Of a DNA stretch of 64,000 nucleotides, positions 10,363-23,900 are shown piece by piece; positions within the stretch are counted from its first letter, which is position 1; each line of letters opens with the position of its first letter. Location: contig NW_026623008.1 of the NCBI RefSeq assembly GCF_023065955.2, forward strand, positions 1,245,001-1,309,000, read 5' to 3'. The notes under the pieces were generated by a model that did not search any database, was not told where the DNA came from, and saw only the letters and a list, made by a program, of their open reading frames with translations. Position numbers and translations under genes: made by a program. The DNA comes from Ursus arctos (lineage: Eukaryota > Chordata > Mammalia > Carnivora > Ursidae).

Positions 10363-13300
10363 AAATAACATTTGATGAGAAATAATCTTTTGCCCCCCAA
10401 ACCAAATCCAGTGAGGGGGGTGGTGGTGCTGTGCGTTGTTGCAGGTCTCCGTGGCGCGGGGCCAGAGGAGGGGGCCGGGCTCTGGATCTGCTGCTGCACC
10501 GTGGCCACCGCACGCACTGTCGGGGGTGGGGGGGACGCTCGCGAAGGAGCCCCCCCGCTGCGCACAGCAGCACGCGGTTGTCAAGGCTGCCACAGCCAAG
10601 CCCGGAGGGAGTGGGGGGCAGAGTGGAGCCCGGCGGCCGCGTGCGGTTCTGCTCGCCCGGCCCCGGCAGCCTGTGTTCCCTGTAGTGCGTCTCTCCCCGA
10701 GCACGGGTAGGGCTGGAGACCACCGGCTGGCCGGTTGGGGGCGTGGAGGTCCCCAACGTTGACACGTTGGATTCTCTGTCACGAGCGTCGCCACGCTGTC
10801 GTGAGGAAAAGCCTTCCAACACTTGGGAGCCATCAGACTCGCAGTGGTGGCTCCGTGTTCTCCAAAATGCTCATTTTTACTCCAGCTTGAATGTTGTCAT
10901 TGGCAGGAGATCCCACCACTCTGCTTTTTAGGCGGCGGGCTTGCTTTATCCGGTTTTGAGAGAACGGCTGCCAGATGTTACGGGCACCCGAGCCACGCAG
11001 CGCAAGCTGGAGTTGTTCTTTCCAGCAAACGCCGCTGCGCGCCCCAGCTGGCCACCGCCCCCGGAGCGCCTCCTCCTGGAGCACCCCGTGGCCACCGCAG
11101 CAGAGGTGGCGGAAGGAACGACCCAGCGCCGCTTGCAGTTGTGCCTGATCCGTGTGGAGCATGGTCCACGGTTGTGCTAACGTGGGAACAGGGAAGAAGA
11201 CGATTATCATGCAAACACAGCAGACCACGGGCCCCATTCTGGAGGTTCTGGGGTCCCCGGGGGTCCCCGTGGGCTGCACTTCGGGAAGCAGGGCCCCACT
11301 CCGGTCTCTTGTTCCTGCAGTTCTCATGCAGTGTCTCGTTCTTCTTGTGCGTCCCCCCTCTGGACGGGGCTGCTGCGAACCTCTTCCCCCCGCCCTTGGG
11401 GGCCTGGGGGGTGTTCTCTCTGGAGCAGAGCGCTGCGTCCCCAGCCGTACAGATGTGTCCTGCCTGGCCCCCCCACCCCTGGGGGTCGTTCCCAGCCAGC
11501 AGATGCCAGTGGAGAGGCAGCCCTGCTGCCGGGTGCTGACACCGGTGGGGGTGGGCAGAGGGGTGAGGCGGGAGGACAAGACTGGGGGCAGGCTGGGGCT
11601 TGTGGTGGGCCCCTCGGCACTCCTGGAGGGAGCCAGCCGCTCTGCAGAACACAGCAAGGGGGCGCCCATCGGAGCCAGCAGGGGGAGGAAGCCCGTGGGA
11701 GGACGCGCCAGCCCTCCCTATGGGCAAGGGCAGCGAGGGTGGGCGGGGCACCACGGACTGACACGGACTGATGACGACCACATTGTCCTCTGGGGGCTTG
11801 GTGGGGGGGCATTCTGTGGGGGCGGGCCTGCCCGTCCGGGTGTGCGCATCACTCCCTTGGCACTCAGGCTCAGGCTGGGCCACCCTCCCGCCTGTCTGGG
11901 CCTGGGCTGTATGTCCTGATTAAACAGGCTGGCACTGGGGGGCAGGGGTCAAGGGGGCCTCTCCACCCTGTCCCCAACACCTGGCCCGGCCTGGCACTGA
12001 ACAGTGTCATCCACGAGTGCTCGCCTGCAGGCGTGGCCAGTTCCCAGGACTCGACGTTGGCATCTGGGTGGGGTCTGAGCAGAGGCTGAACACCTGAGAC
12101 AGGAGGTGGCCGTCCTCACCTGGGGCCCTGCAAGGAGAAGCAGGCCCAGCTGCGGACAGCCCCCCGACCCGCAGCCCCCACCCCACAAGGCTGCTGTCTC
12201 GGCTGCCCCTAGACTGTTGGGGGCCCAGCATGGCTGGAAGTGAGGGGCACCACGAGGGGCCCTGGCATGGCTCAAGGGGCGGGGGTTGCTGGTGAGGGGC
12301 TCAGCTCACACGGCAAGGTGCAGCGGGCTCATGCCAACGGCTGACCTCATGGTCCTTCACGGCCGTGCCTCGGCTTGCGGTGCGGCGCTGTTGCCTAATT
12401 AGCTTCTACCGTGCCAGGCCCGCCGAGCCCCACGCCCGGCCCGCGCTTACAGACGTGTCCAGGCACGGATCCTGGGCTCCCATTGCAGCAGGAAGCCGCA
12501 GTGCCTGCTCGGGAACCCGGCAGTCGCCGGCTGGGACCGTGGCAGGAGCTGGCCTCGTGGGCTGCGCGGCCGAGGGGCTGCAGCGATCCGGCTGCCTCGG
12601 GGGAACTTGGGCCGGGAGACCCCACACCTGCCGGTGAGCCTGGAGCCGGGGCGTCAGGAGGGGTGACCGGGAGCAGAGGGTGGGTCTGTGAAGGGCTGTA
12701 GCGGGCACAGCCTGGTTGGGGGCTGGAGGGGACCCATGAGTCCTGGGTGCCCTGGCCTTTGGCCGCCTGGTGCTCTCCCCATGCTCTTCGGAGGCATAGG
12801 ACTCCAGAGAGACCTGGCCGGCGAGCTCCTAGGTCTGCCGCTGCTCTCGGAGGGGGTAGGCCAGGTGGAGGCCTGGGGGCTGGAGTATGCCAGGATGACG
12901 GAGGGACAGACTCCTGGGGGATTGCAGGGAGCCCCAGAGGCCTGGGCTTCAAGAGAGTCATGCACTAAGGCTGACCCGTGGGGACCTGGGGAGGGGGGTG
13001 CCTCGGGGAGTCTGGGCCTGCCCACCTTCAGTCATTCTTCCTACTTGGGCAGAGCATGGCTCTGGGTGTCTGGAGGGCCCAGGTCTCCCGATGTCCACCC
13101 AGGGCTAGGCCCGGAAGCTCTGTCCTGGGCCCAGTGGCCTCCCACCTCGGCCTCGGCGGCCTCTCTCTGGCCCCCAGGGAGGAGGAAGTCCCTGGAAGGA
13201 GCCAGCCAGGGGTGTGAGGAGGAGCTGGATGGATGGGGGGGTGGGTTCCAAGCAGGAGAAGAGCCTGAGCAGAGGCTGGTGGGGCTGAGACTCGGGGGAG

Positions 13301-16300
13301 CTCAAGGAGGTGGGCAGAGCCTGGGACCCTGTCAGGGTTTTGGAGAACAAAGTGGCTCAATCCTCAGGACAGATTGTCAGGTGGCCGACAGGGCCCGAAC
13401 CCCAGGGCTGGGGGTGACGGTGCCGTGGGAGCCGGGGCTGTGGCAAGGGCAGGGGGCAGCGTCCTCGGGCTGCTCCTGTGCCCCGGGGCCCCCACCGTGG
13501 CCCGCAGCAGGCGAGCACCTCCTTCCCAGCCGAAGGTGCTGGCGGATTTCTGCGAAATGATGCCTGTTTTGCGTTTGAACTTCACGGAGCTGTGGAAAAG
13601 TCCCAGCACCGACCAACGGTCATACTTTGGTGCTGGAGCCGTTGCTATGGTGCCCGGCCCTCACCTGGGTGGGCTGTTGATCTCTAGGGATGGTGAGCCG
13701 GGCTGCCCTACAGCAGCGCCCCCACCATCCCACCCCCGTGTTGGCCTGGATGGCCGGCCAGTTCTCACCCGCCCGCTGCCCTGCCCTCTCTCTAGGTGTG
13801 TGATGACACATAGGCCCAGCCTCTACTCCAGAGGGGGACGCCAGGGGCCCCGGGAACAGAGGGACCTTGGAGCACCTTCTTCCTGCCTCCCGCGGGTCGC
13901 GGGCCCCAGCTGGTGACGCAGACCAGCCCCGCCTCTCGCCTGCTGCCCCCACCGCCGAGAGCCCTCCACCCCTCCGTGATGGCTCCCCCGCCAGAGGACC
14001 CAGGGCCCCATCTGGAGAGTGGACAGTCTTTCCTGAACATCAATATTCTGCCTGTGGGTGAGTGAGGCCTCTGGTCAGACACGGATGTGGCTCTGAGTCC
14101 AGCTGTCCCACTGGGAGAAAGAGCTTCCCCGGAACAGGTGGGCTGCTGTGGGCAGAGGGCCCAGCACGCGATGCCAAGAGCACTGGTGTGCCCCTGTTCC
14201 CAGTGCACGAGGATGACATGTCTTTGCTGGTCTTTTTCCAAGATGGGCTGGGGTAGCCCCACCCACGTTCCCTGGCTTCCCCCTAGCTGAACAGGAACTG
14301 TGGCAGCTCAAGTGTGTCCAAGGGGCCTCTCTGTGGCTTCCGGCCAAGGCGATGCAGGCTTCCTCCAGGGCTGGGGCTGGGGTGGGAGACAGGGACTGGA
14401 GCAAGGTCACTTGGCCAGTCCCTGCAGCCTGGGTGTGGCCTCCCCTCAAGGGCCAGGGCAAGGGGTGGCATAGGGAACAGACTTTCCTTTTAGGAAGACA
14501 GCTTCAGGGCTGCCGGCTCTCCCGCCAGCTCTGTCCATCGCAGTCAGACCCCTGGGATCCTGCGCCAGCTCGGGGGTTCTCAGCACAGCTGGGCTCTGCG
14601 TCCGGGGGGGCTCTTGGCGTCGCTGGGCCTGTCCTCTCTGTGCTTTCCTGTGACATCTGTGGTCTCGGGAATAGGCTAATGCTGGTTTGGAGCCTGCTAT
14701 CTCCTCTCCCAACTTCAGAAGCATGGGACCGTCACGTGCACGCCGTGAAGTGCTCACATCTTAGGTGTGTGGGTGGATAAGGTCCCGCCACGGGAAGCAG
14801 CCAGGGAACCACTGCCTTATATTTGTTCTCAGCACTTCGGCTCCCAACATTGGGAATCACACAGGTGCATAGGTGTGCAGGCGAGCCTGGCCAGGTGTGA
14901 GAGCCCTGCCCGAGGGCAGGGTGGGTGTCCGCCCTCCCCAGCAGCACAGGCTCGCCTGTAGACACGGGCTCCAGTGTCTCTCCTGCTGTGTAATTTGCTC
15001 CAGGCCCTGCCAGAGACGATCTGCCCACATGGAAGAATTACACACCACTTGGGTGTGAGCCTGCAGGCTGGGCCCAGGCTCTCGGAGAAGCGAGGGGCTA
15101 TCCCCTGGGGTCCCAGGGCAGTTGGCTGCCACGTCCTGAGCATCCGGCATGGTGGGCGGAGTCCCCACTCCGGGCTCAGGCCCCTCCGGCCAGGGTGGAG
15201 CTGCTACCTCAGGACTGGGGTCCTGCCAGCCCCCGGCTCGGGATTTGGGGTTCGGGAGTGCGAGCTTGGGGCGACTGGAGCCGGGGGGCCTGCAGCACCC
15301 ACCTTGTGTGCCAGAGCCCCTGAGTGTCGCTGGCTCTCCTGCTCTTGGCTCTGAGCAGCAGCGGGTCGGCCTCTCCCACCGGTGCGGCCCACGGCTCCTT
15401 CTGGCTCCTCGTGGGCAGATGTGGCCGCTGGTGGGACCCTGACTCGGCAGTCCCGGGAGGTGGGGGAAGAGAGCCAAGCGGGAGGCCGTTGGGGTGAGGC
15501 CCAGCCGGCAGGGCTCTGCAGGCCTGAGACAGGCCTGCATCTCAGGGAGGCGGTGCGTACACGTGGGTACACGTGGGTGTGTTTGCACATGAGGACCTGC
15601 TCTCCCGAGGCTCTCTGCTGCTTGCTCAGGGGTTGCCCCTCAGGGTAGCGGTGGTGGAAGTGCGCATGGGCGCGCGTGCGTGGCATGAGTTGGCACGCAG
15701 CCCATGAGGGTCTGTGCACGTGTGTGTGTGGAGTGGGCTGCGTGTGTGCTCTGTGCGCCCCTGTGCCCCAAGGGGCCGGACCCGTCTTGTTCTCCCACAT
15801 TCCCCAGACATGCCCCAGCAGGTCTCCTCCGCTGAGGGGACACGTCCTCTCAGAGGCCCACAGCCCCCTGCCCAGGCTCCGGGGCTGTTGCTCGGCTCAG
15901 TGTGGGATGGACACCCAGAGGGGGTGGCTGGAGCAGAGGCCGCAGAGCCCAGGCAGGAGGGGGGAAGCAGTGGGAGCCAGGGGCCACAGGGAGGAACGGG
16001 CTCCACCCTCGGACTGCTGTCCCCTCCCGTGCTCCCTGTCCCTTGCCTGTCCCCACCTCAAGCTTTCTGTCCCCCACTGGTGCTCCCTGCGCTCTGTGTC
16101 CCCCTCCACGCGTGGCTTGCGGGTGCCGATGCAGATGAGACAGGCCCTGTGCTTGGTTCTGGGCCAAGGGCTGGGGTAGGGGTGCTCAGTCCAGCCCTGG
16201 AAGTCCTTCTGGAAGGCTCCCTGGGGCAGCGCCACTGAGCAAAGGGAGGTTTTCCAGCAAGAAGGCAGGAGAGGCCTGGGGCCCTGGAGATAGTCTCCAA

Positions 16301-17797
16301 GTCTGTGGTGCGGGCCATCATGTCCTGGAGGCTGTTTGGGGACAGTCAGTGGCTACGGGTTCTGCCTCCCTGGCAGCTGGGAGGCTCCTTCTGGCTTTGG
16401 ACTGACGGAAGTCTGGGTCCCATGACCACAGCCCCTGCCTGGCTGATGCCAGCTCTGTCCCAGAGTGAGGGTCAGAGCAGTGCCCAGAAGGTGTGTGTCT
16501 GGGGTCTGCTCTGGGGCCCTGGCCTCTTGGGCTTTGGGACCTGGGTCAGTGGCCTGTGTGGAGGCAGCACCATAACCCGGCTCGGTGCCACCCCCAGCCA
16601 CCGTGTCCGCGATGGGGTGCAAACTCCTGGTGAGGAAGTGAGTGTGGCCTCAGCCCCTCAGCCCACTCGTGGCGGGAGGAGAGCACCTTGCTTCCTGCTG
16701 GAGCTGGGTGCGTGGACCAGGGCTGGGACAGTGTCCAGAAAGCGGCCGCCCCCATGGCAGATTGCTGACCCTAGTCCTCTGTCCGTGGTCACATGTTGCA
16801 GTTGGAGCGACTGGGTCCTGTTCCGCAGGTGAAGGGTTGGGGAGACGGCTGTGAGCTGCTCTCTGGTGTTCTGAAGATGAGGGTGATGAGGGCTGGGGGT
16901 GCCAGGCACAGGCTCTGGGAGGCCTGCGGTGACAGGGCCCTTCTGGGGGACAGTGCAGACCTGAGCTCCCTAGTCTGGGTTCCTCCCTGGTTCCGACGGC
17001 ACACGCACCAGGCTGTGCAGACGGCCACCTCTCGATGCCTCTGGGGTCATGATGCCGGGCAGGCAGGGTTAGAGCCGCCTGTGGGATTGGGCTGGACAGA
17101 CACAAAGGGCAAGCCCGGCAGGGCCGCGGGCGGGGGGGGGGGGGTAAGTGGAGGGGGGTGCTGCGCTCCTCTGGCCACCTGGTCACAGACCGGCACTCCC
17201 TCCGGGGCTTTGGAGGCTGGGGTCTGTCCTCCTGGAGGTGAGGGGCCTGGAGCACCAGGTTCGTCCATGGCCCCCAGATGGCGTGCGTGCAAAGGAGACT
17301 GGCCAAGGGCTGCTCTGAAGGAGCTGGAGGGGGGGCACCCCGGGGAACACCTGCCTTCTTGGGAGTCGCCCTGGATGCTTCCCTGGGGTGCTGAGCCGGC
17401 TGGCTGCCCCTGAGGCTGCGACTCCTACAGCCAGGTGGGGAGGGGGCCGCTGTGCAGGTCTTTTGTCTTTGGGGGGGGGGTGGTCCAAGCGGTGGCTTCC
17501 TTTTTCCCCATGGTGCACAGAGGGGGGTGCGGCGGGAGAACCAGGAGGATCTGCCCCAGGTAGCGGGCTGCGCAGGCCCCTGTCTCCGAGGATGGGCCAT
17601 CTGGAGCGGCCGGAGCTTTGTGGGCAGAACAGAGGGCGAGCAGCCCCAGGGCTCACAGGCGGGGAGGCTGGTTTGAGCTGCCCCACTCCACGGCCCCACC
17701 CGGCATGCTGAACCTTCGAGCTGGGGAGCGTCTTCCTTTCCCTGCGCCCCGTCCAGCCTGAGGCTCGGGCCTGGGCCAGCCTTGTGCTGAGGTGTTG

Positions 17798-17850
17798 ATG
17801 CTCAGAGACGTTCAGTCACTCACTCAAGCTCACACAGCAAGGTTTCCAGA
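17798..17850 (-). mobile_element. MIR SINE fragment
   Basis: TGATGCTCAGAGACGTTCAG and CACTCAAGCTCACACAGCAA correspond to the reverse complement of the MIR TAGCTGTGTGACCTTGGGCA region. Confidence 0.6.
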
Positions 17851-20799
17851 GGGGGTCCAGCCTGGGGGGTCAGCAAGAGGGTCAGGACGCTGTAGGGTGA
17901 ACGCGGTCATAGTGTTGGACCCTACTGGCCAAGGGACCGGAGGTGGCCGGGTGTCTCGGGCTGAGACAGCAGTCCTCCCTGGTCCTCTCTGGGCGTCCCC
18001 GGTGCTTGGCTGGGGCAGCTGAGGTGCAGCTGGGCTCAGAGCTGACCAGACCTGCTGCCTTCCCGTCCCCGCGGGTGCCTAGGACGGGGAGGCTGGGTGC
18101 GCGTGCAGGCCTGTGTCCCTACTGAGCCTGGGCAGAGAAGCGGTTGCAGCCTCTGAGCCGTGAGGCTGGGGGAGGGGAAGCAAGTGCTGTCCACAAGGCG
18201 GGAGCAGGATGTGCGGACCTTCAAAGTGTGTTCAGATCCACTGCCTCCCCCTGGGACCCCCCACCAGCTCTATGTTGGTATCTTGCTTGTATTTCTTTAT
18301 TTCCTGACTATGAAAGCAAGAAGCAGAATTTGCTCAGAGGCGGTGCTTTGGAAAATACGAGAAAACGTGGAGAAGAGACGGGATCTGCCATCAGCATCAT
18401 GAGCATCTGCTGGGAGGCTCTGCGCACGTGGGGTCTCTGTGCTCCCGGGCACCGCGCCCCGCCCAGAGGAGTCCTACCTGGGGCTGGGACGCCGCCTACG
18501 TTCCCTTCAAACCCGTGACTTTTCTTCTGGAGCCTGATTTTTAACGGCCACCCTACAGTCTGGTGCCAAGTGTCTAGGAAACCTGGAAGCACTCGCTGTC
18601 GCAGATAATGTCACCGGGTCCGTGCCCCTGGCTGTTTCCTCGGGGGTGCGTGTCTTCCATCCAGGGGCACCTGACGGGTGCGCAGAACCCTTTGAAGCTC
18701 CACGTTCCGCCGGTTCAGCCTCATGCCGAGCACCCAGCCGGGCCGGGGCCAGAGCAGAGGCTGCGGCCTCCCTGCTGCCTTCCCAGAATCCGCCCTGCCT
18801 GCAGCCAACCTTACCCCAGGGGTGGGGCATGCACTCACCTTCATGGAGCTCCTCGAGTGGGGAGAGTGGCCACGGCTCCCGGACCGTGCCTTCTCTGTGC
18901 TCTTTCCCTCCCCAGCAGGGCCATGCTCCCCCGGCCAGTCTTGTGTCCAGGAAGCGGCCTGGTTCTGGGAGTACCAGGGGTACGCCATGCCCTGTGCCTG
19001 AGTCCGCGACAGGGAGCGGGCAGTGCAAGCACCCAGAGCGTGTTTGCATCGGTCTGGGGCCCACTCACTCACGTAGACGCCGTTCTGTCCAGTGGCCAGT
19101 TCGAATCTCCAGTCTGGGGAGAGTGTCCAGGGTCTCTCCTCCCCAGCAAGGAGCGACGGGCCAGGCTCCTGGGTTTCCTGGAACGGGGTCCTGGAACCTT
19201 GCCGGGTGAGGCCACTCTCCCCTGACGCTTCTTGTCCTCGTGAGGCCAGCCAGACTGGCTGAATGCGGCCGTGAGCTGTTATGTGTGCAGGGTCCACCCG
19301 GTGCCCGGAAGCACAGGGAGACCTAAGCCTCCAGGCTGGGGTCCCCCGAAGCCGTGTTCCCCACGGCCCGAAGCTGGCGGCACGGGGAGATCCCTTCTGA
19401 TGAGTGTGGGGCTAGCAGCTCCCAGCTATCCATGGACGAGAGCCTGACGTGCGCAGAGCTGTGCTGGGTGCTGGGACAGAGACCCGGCTTTGCTGGCAGA
19501 TGGGAGCCAGATGGACTGAGACCCTCTGGCCCTGTCTGCAGGGAAGTGAGTGGCTCAGGGTGAGGCCAGGAAGGGGAGCTCTGCATCAGGGAGGAGGGAA
19601 AGGGTCACTGGTCAGAAGCAGGGGATGGAGCTGGCGGTGGTCCACAGGTTGTCTGGAGGCCGGTGGTCGGGCCAGGCCTGGGGGGTGCTGTGGAGGGCGG
19701 CTTGGGTGGTGCTTCCTGCAGGGAGGAAACCTGGTTTTGCGGCATTTCCTCTGTGAGGCCAGGGGAGCCACAGCTGGACGCTCCGGGCCTGGGACTCCTC
19801 TGGGCTGGGGACTGGCTCTGCGACGACCCTGGTGGGCCAGAGGGAGCTGAACAGGAGATGGTTTGGGTTTCCCTGAGACCGGAGGGTGGGTACGTGCTTG
19901 TAAGGTGGGGATGCTCTCTGCAGGGACTGGGGAAGGGGCAGTGTTGGGAGCGGGCAAGGTGGCTCTGCCCTGCTGATTCCAAGAGGGAGGCTGCGCTTCT
20001 GGCCTGGCCCAACCCTGGGGGCTCTGCTCTGCCCAGCACAGGGTGGAATTTACTGCCTGCTGGGCTCAGAGCGGAAAAGGTGAGGGCCCCTCCTCCCTCC
20101 ATTGCCCTGGTGCCAGAGGAGCAGCCCAGCCCTGTCCCTGTCGCCAGCTGTGGAAGTGGGGGGGGGGGGGCAGGACCCGCCCTGGAGCCCAGAGCCCTGA
20201 GGGCGGGGCGGCCCGGTGGTCTGGCAGACAGCCAGCGTTTGACATGCGCTGGCCTAGACGTCTGTGCCCGGAGCAGGCGGGGAGGGAACAGCGAGCCCAG
20301 ACCTGGCCCGTGGGATGAAAGGGTCTTCCGGGTCTTTCTTTCCATCTTTCTTTCCAGTGGGGAAAGAGTAGATAAGCATCCGCAGGCGGCACTCCACCCA
20401 GCTGGGCGGGGTGCTCCTCTCCGAGCCTGGCCGGCCGCCCCACCCACCATGCACCCTGTCTGGCTCGCACTCCTTCCTGAACTCACCTGGGACCTCCTGA
20501 GGCCTGCTCAGCCTGCATCTCTCAAGCCTAAAGCATTGACAACTCTGCCCCAGACCTCCCCCTCCCAGCTTTCCTGTGGGAGAAAAGAGTACCCCCTGGT
20601 CCTGGAGCCCAGACCCTGCTCCCCACTTTCTCAGTTCCTCTCACTTTCCTCCACCTCTACAGCCATGCCTTGTCAGAACTTCCTCTGTGTCTGGTGTCCA
20701 GGCAACCAAACTGCCTGCTTCCTGCACTCCCCCACCTCCCTCTCCCTTCCCTCCTTTCCTCCCACCTCCACCCACCCCCAACCACATATCCCAGCGATC

Positions 20800-20965
20800 T
20801 TCTAGACCTGACCTGTGAACACCTCCTTGCTTTTATCTCTAAGACCCTTAGTGATCTGGCCCTGGCCCTTGCCTCCCTCACCTGCCTCTCCCCCAGCCCC
20901 TCTCCCTCTGCTTACCCCACCCCACTGGGTAAAGCTCAGCACCCCCATCTGAGGCCCTTTCCTGC
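20800..20965 (-). mobile_element. Probable L2 LINE 3' fragment
   Basis: ATCTCTAAGACCCTTAGTGA followed by TCTGGCCCTGGCCCTTGCCT is the familiar L2 'CCTTCATGATCTGGCCCCTGCC'-type block. The orientation call is tentative. It sits in a longer pyrimidine-rich stretch (20500-20990). Confidence 0.5.
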
Positions 20966-23900
20966 TGTGCCCCTCCAAGAGCCCACCTAATGTCACCTGT
21001 TACGGTTTTTGTAAACTACACGGGGAACAGTTTGGATGCGTGTTTTATGCTGGCCGGTAGGCAGAGGCCTCCTCCAGGGCCGGGGTCACACTGAATTCCT
21101 AGCCACCCAGGTGCAGGTTGCAGGAAGGAGTGAGCAAGTGAGCCAGAGAGTGCAGGACCGTCAGCCTAGTCCCCAGCCTGGCTGCCGTGTGAGGGCGTCC
21201 TTGCTTCAGGGCTGAGGAGGGAGGCCAGGGCCCAGTGTCCCCTGCTCCACAGACCCCCAGGGTGAATGAGGGACCAAGGATCTGTGGGAAAGCCTCTCAT
21301 TGTGCCCTGGCCACCCTCTGCTTCCTGCCCCCTCCCCCCTCTCCAAGACACACTCCCCTCCCCCGCCTCTCTCCCTCCCCATCGCCAGCATCCTTCCCTT
21401 CTCCCCAGAGCTCCCCCCAGCCCCCCAGGCCACATGGCAAAGGCAGAAGCAAAGCCGGGATGATGGCTATGGGGTTAAGGTGCCCACGGATAGGCCTGGG
21501 AAGGGCTGTCTGCCTCCACCCGGGACGATGTAACGCAGCTCCCCCTGGCTTGGGTGGGAAAGGCCCCCAGCCGGCTGCCCTCTGGGCCCTGAGCTCTGGC
21601 ATCTCCCTCACCCCCTCCCCGCCTGCTGGCTTCTGTGTCCACATGGAGACATGCTGCTGACTGCGAGGCCCTTTTTCTCCTCAACCTGCCTGGGGTCATT
21701 TGGGCTGGGACATGCCCCCAGGCCGCTGTGTGCTTCCAGCCCACCAGCCTCCCACCCTCCCCCTGCCATGGGTAACTTGCAGTGGTTTGCCCTGGGGTGG
21801 CCAGGGCATCATGGAGCATTTCCAGTCCCCAACCTCCAGACCAGGGCTGCCCTGCCCAGGGGTTGGGCTGGCCTGGAGGAACTGAGACTCTGGCCGTCTG
21901 GATAGCTAGCTGTATTAGAGGTGGCCTTGACCAACCCTGACCCAGCTTGCAGATCCTCCCCGGACCTTCCAGAGTTAGATGGAAACACCCACCACATCCA
22001 ATGACAGAGGCCCTTTGGGGGCAGGATACCTGGTCTCCAGGAGCCTGAGGTAGGTGTCTTCTCTCTGTGCCTCAGTTTCCTCTGGTATCAGAGGCCAGGT
22101 GGTATTGGGAGTCAGTGATCCCTGAGGGCTGGCAGTGCCTTCGAGAATTTTGGCTTATCAGAGATGGCCCTGCCCGGGTGTCCTCACCCCTCCTCTGATG
22201 GGCGCCACCTAGGCGCAGCGAAATGCTGGCGCTGGGGGCCAGGCTGCCCCCGCGTCCTCCTGTGCCCATGGGAGACGCGTGGCACAGCACTCATGCCGGC
22301 GCTGGCCAGGCCTGGCCCAGCTCTGTCCCCAGGCTCCAGACTCTGTGTGGGAAGCAGGAGCGGGCAGAGCTGAGAGCTGATCCCTGTACACTGTCTTGAG
22401 TTCTGATTGAGAACGGGACGTCTTAAGACCAGATGCTGGTGAAAAATGAAACACACACTTTCTAAATTTAGCCAGTTGAGAATTGCACATTTACCCAATT
22501 AGGCGTATTGATTCGGCGTGTGTGCTCTCGCTCCCCCACCCCACTTGCTGTGCCACCAGCTGCCTCCACGCGTGCAACTCTGGGCCCGTGTGTCCTCGCT
22601 GGGCTCTCACCGGCCACCTGTTGTTACTCCTGGAGGCAGCACTGCCCGTAGGGAAAGTCTCAGCGTACAGGGGCAGCGGGTCAGTCGGGCTGGACTCCTC
22701 TCCGCCCAGGCCGAGCGGACACACGCCTGAGGCTGCCCTGAAGCTGGACCCAGCCCTGGTGCGTGGGAGAGCAGTGGGCACGTGGTGCCCTGCCTGTAGG
22801 GACCTCAAGATCTTCCTAGGAAGAGAGACTCAAAACAAGGGCAAGGCCCTTGTGACATTGCCTGTGAAGTTCTCTGGCTCAGACCGTGGATGCTGCCATT
22901 TCAGAGGGGGTGAGCTTGAGGGGCAAGGCAAGCAGGGAAGGCTTCCTGGAGGAGACGCCTTGCTCCAGGCCCTGGAAACCCGTCAGTGGGGCGGGCTGGG
23001 TACCAGGCTCAAGGGTCTGATGTTGCATCAGAGTAGAATCCTTGAGGGTTTGGAGCCAGGAAGAGCCTGGTCAGGCCTGCGTTCCAGCAGCGTGGGTGGG
23101 GTGGGCCTGGGGGAGGCCAGAGGCCAGAGTGGGTCTGAGAGATAGTGGGAAAGGAAGACTGGCCAGGCTAGTGCTCAGTGGGGGTGATGGAGGGCTATGG
23201 GGGTGGGCAGGCTGTCCCTGATGCTGGAGTTGCTCCTGGAGGACCCGGCAGTCACAGTGGGCACGTGCACACACCACACGCCCCGCATGGTGGCCTCTCC
23301 TCGTCCACATGGATGGCCAGCCCAGAGGCCCGAGCCCCGCCGGCCCAGACACCTCCCCTGCTTCTCATGATGTCTGGAGTCTCTGGCTCAGAAGGCAGGT
23401 TTCTGTCCTGGCAGTTTCCCATTTGCATCCCAGTTTTGCTCTGAGCGGGAGGAGTCCAGGTTTCTCTGTTTCATTGTCTTGGTTTCTGTCTCTCTGCCCC
23501 TGGGCCTTGTTCTTTGGGCCACACCCCCAAGGCCTGCAGGGATGCTGCCGTGCCCAGGCAGCCCCACCCCCAGGACTGGTGGCTCTGTCCCCCTGAGACC
23601 AGCCACGTCCTCCCTCAGCTGAGCCCCACGCCGCTGGGGAAAAGGTGTACAGGTGGGCATGGTTGGAGGTGGGCTGGGAGGGGGGCTGTCAGCCAGGCAG
23701 TGATGGCAGGGGTGTCCGGGGCTGTCACTCTGAGGAAAGCCTTGGAGGGCCTAGGGAGGAGCAAAGTGCGGAAGGAAGCCCCCAGCCCCTGCCTGGCCAG
23801 GCCAGGCCCCTGCTGTGATATCTCTGAAGTTGAGGGTGGGTACCCATGGGTATGATCCCCAAATGTCATGGGGCCTCAAGCGGGAGTCTCATCCTGGCCT

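Noticed and set aside
19663..20805. Long plus-strand open frame (380 codons)
   Set aside because: It crosses a poly-G run and a pyrimidine-rich, L2-like region. No family resemblance.
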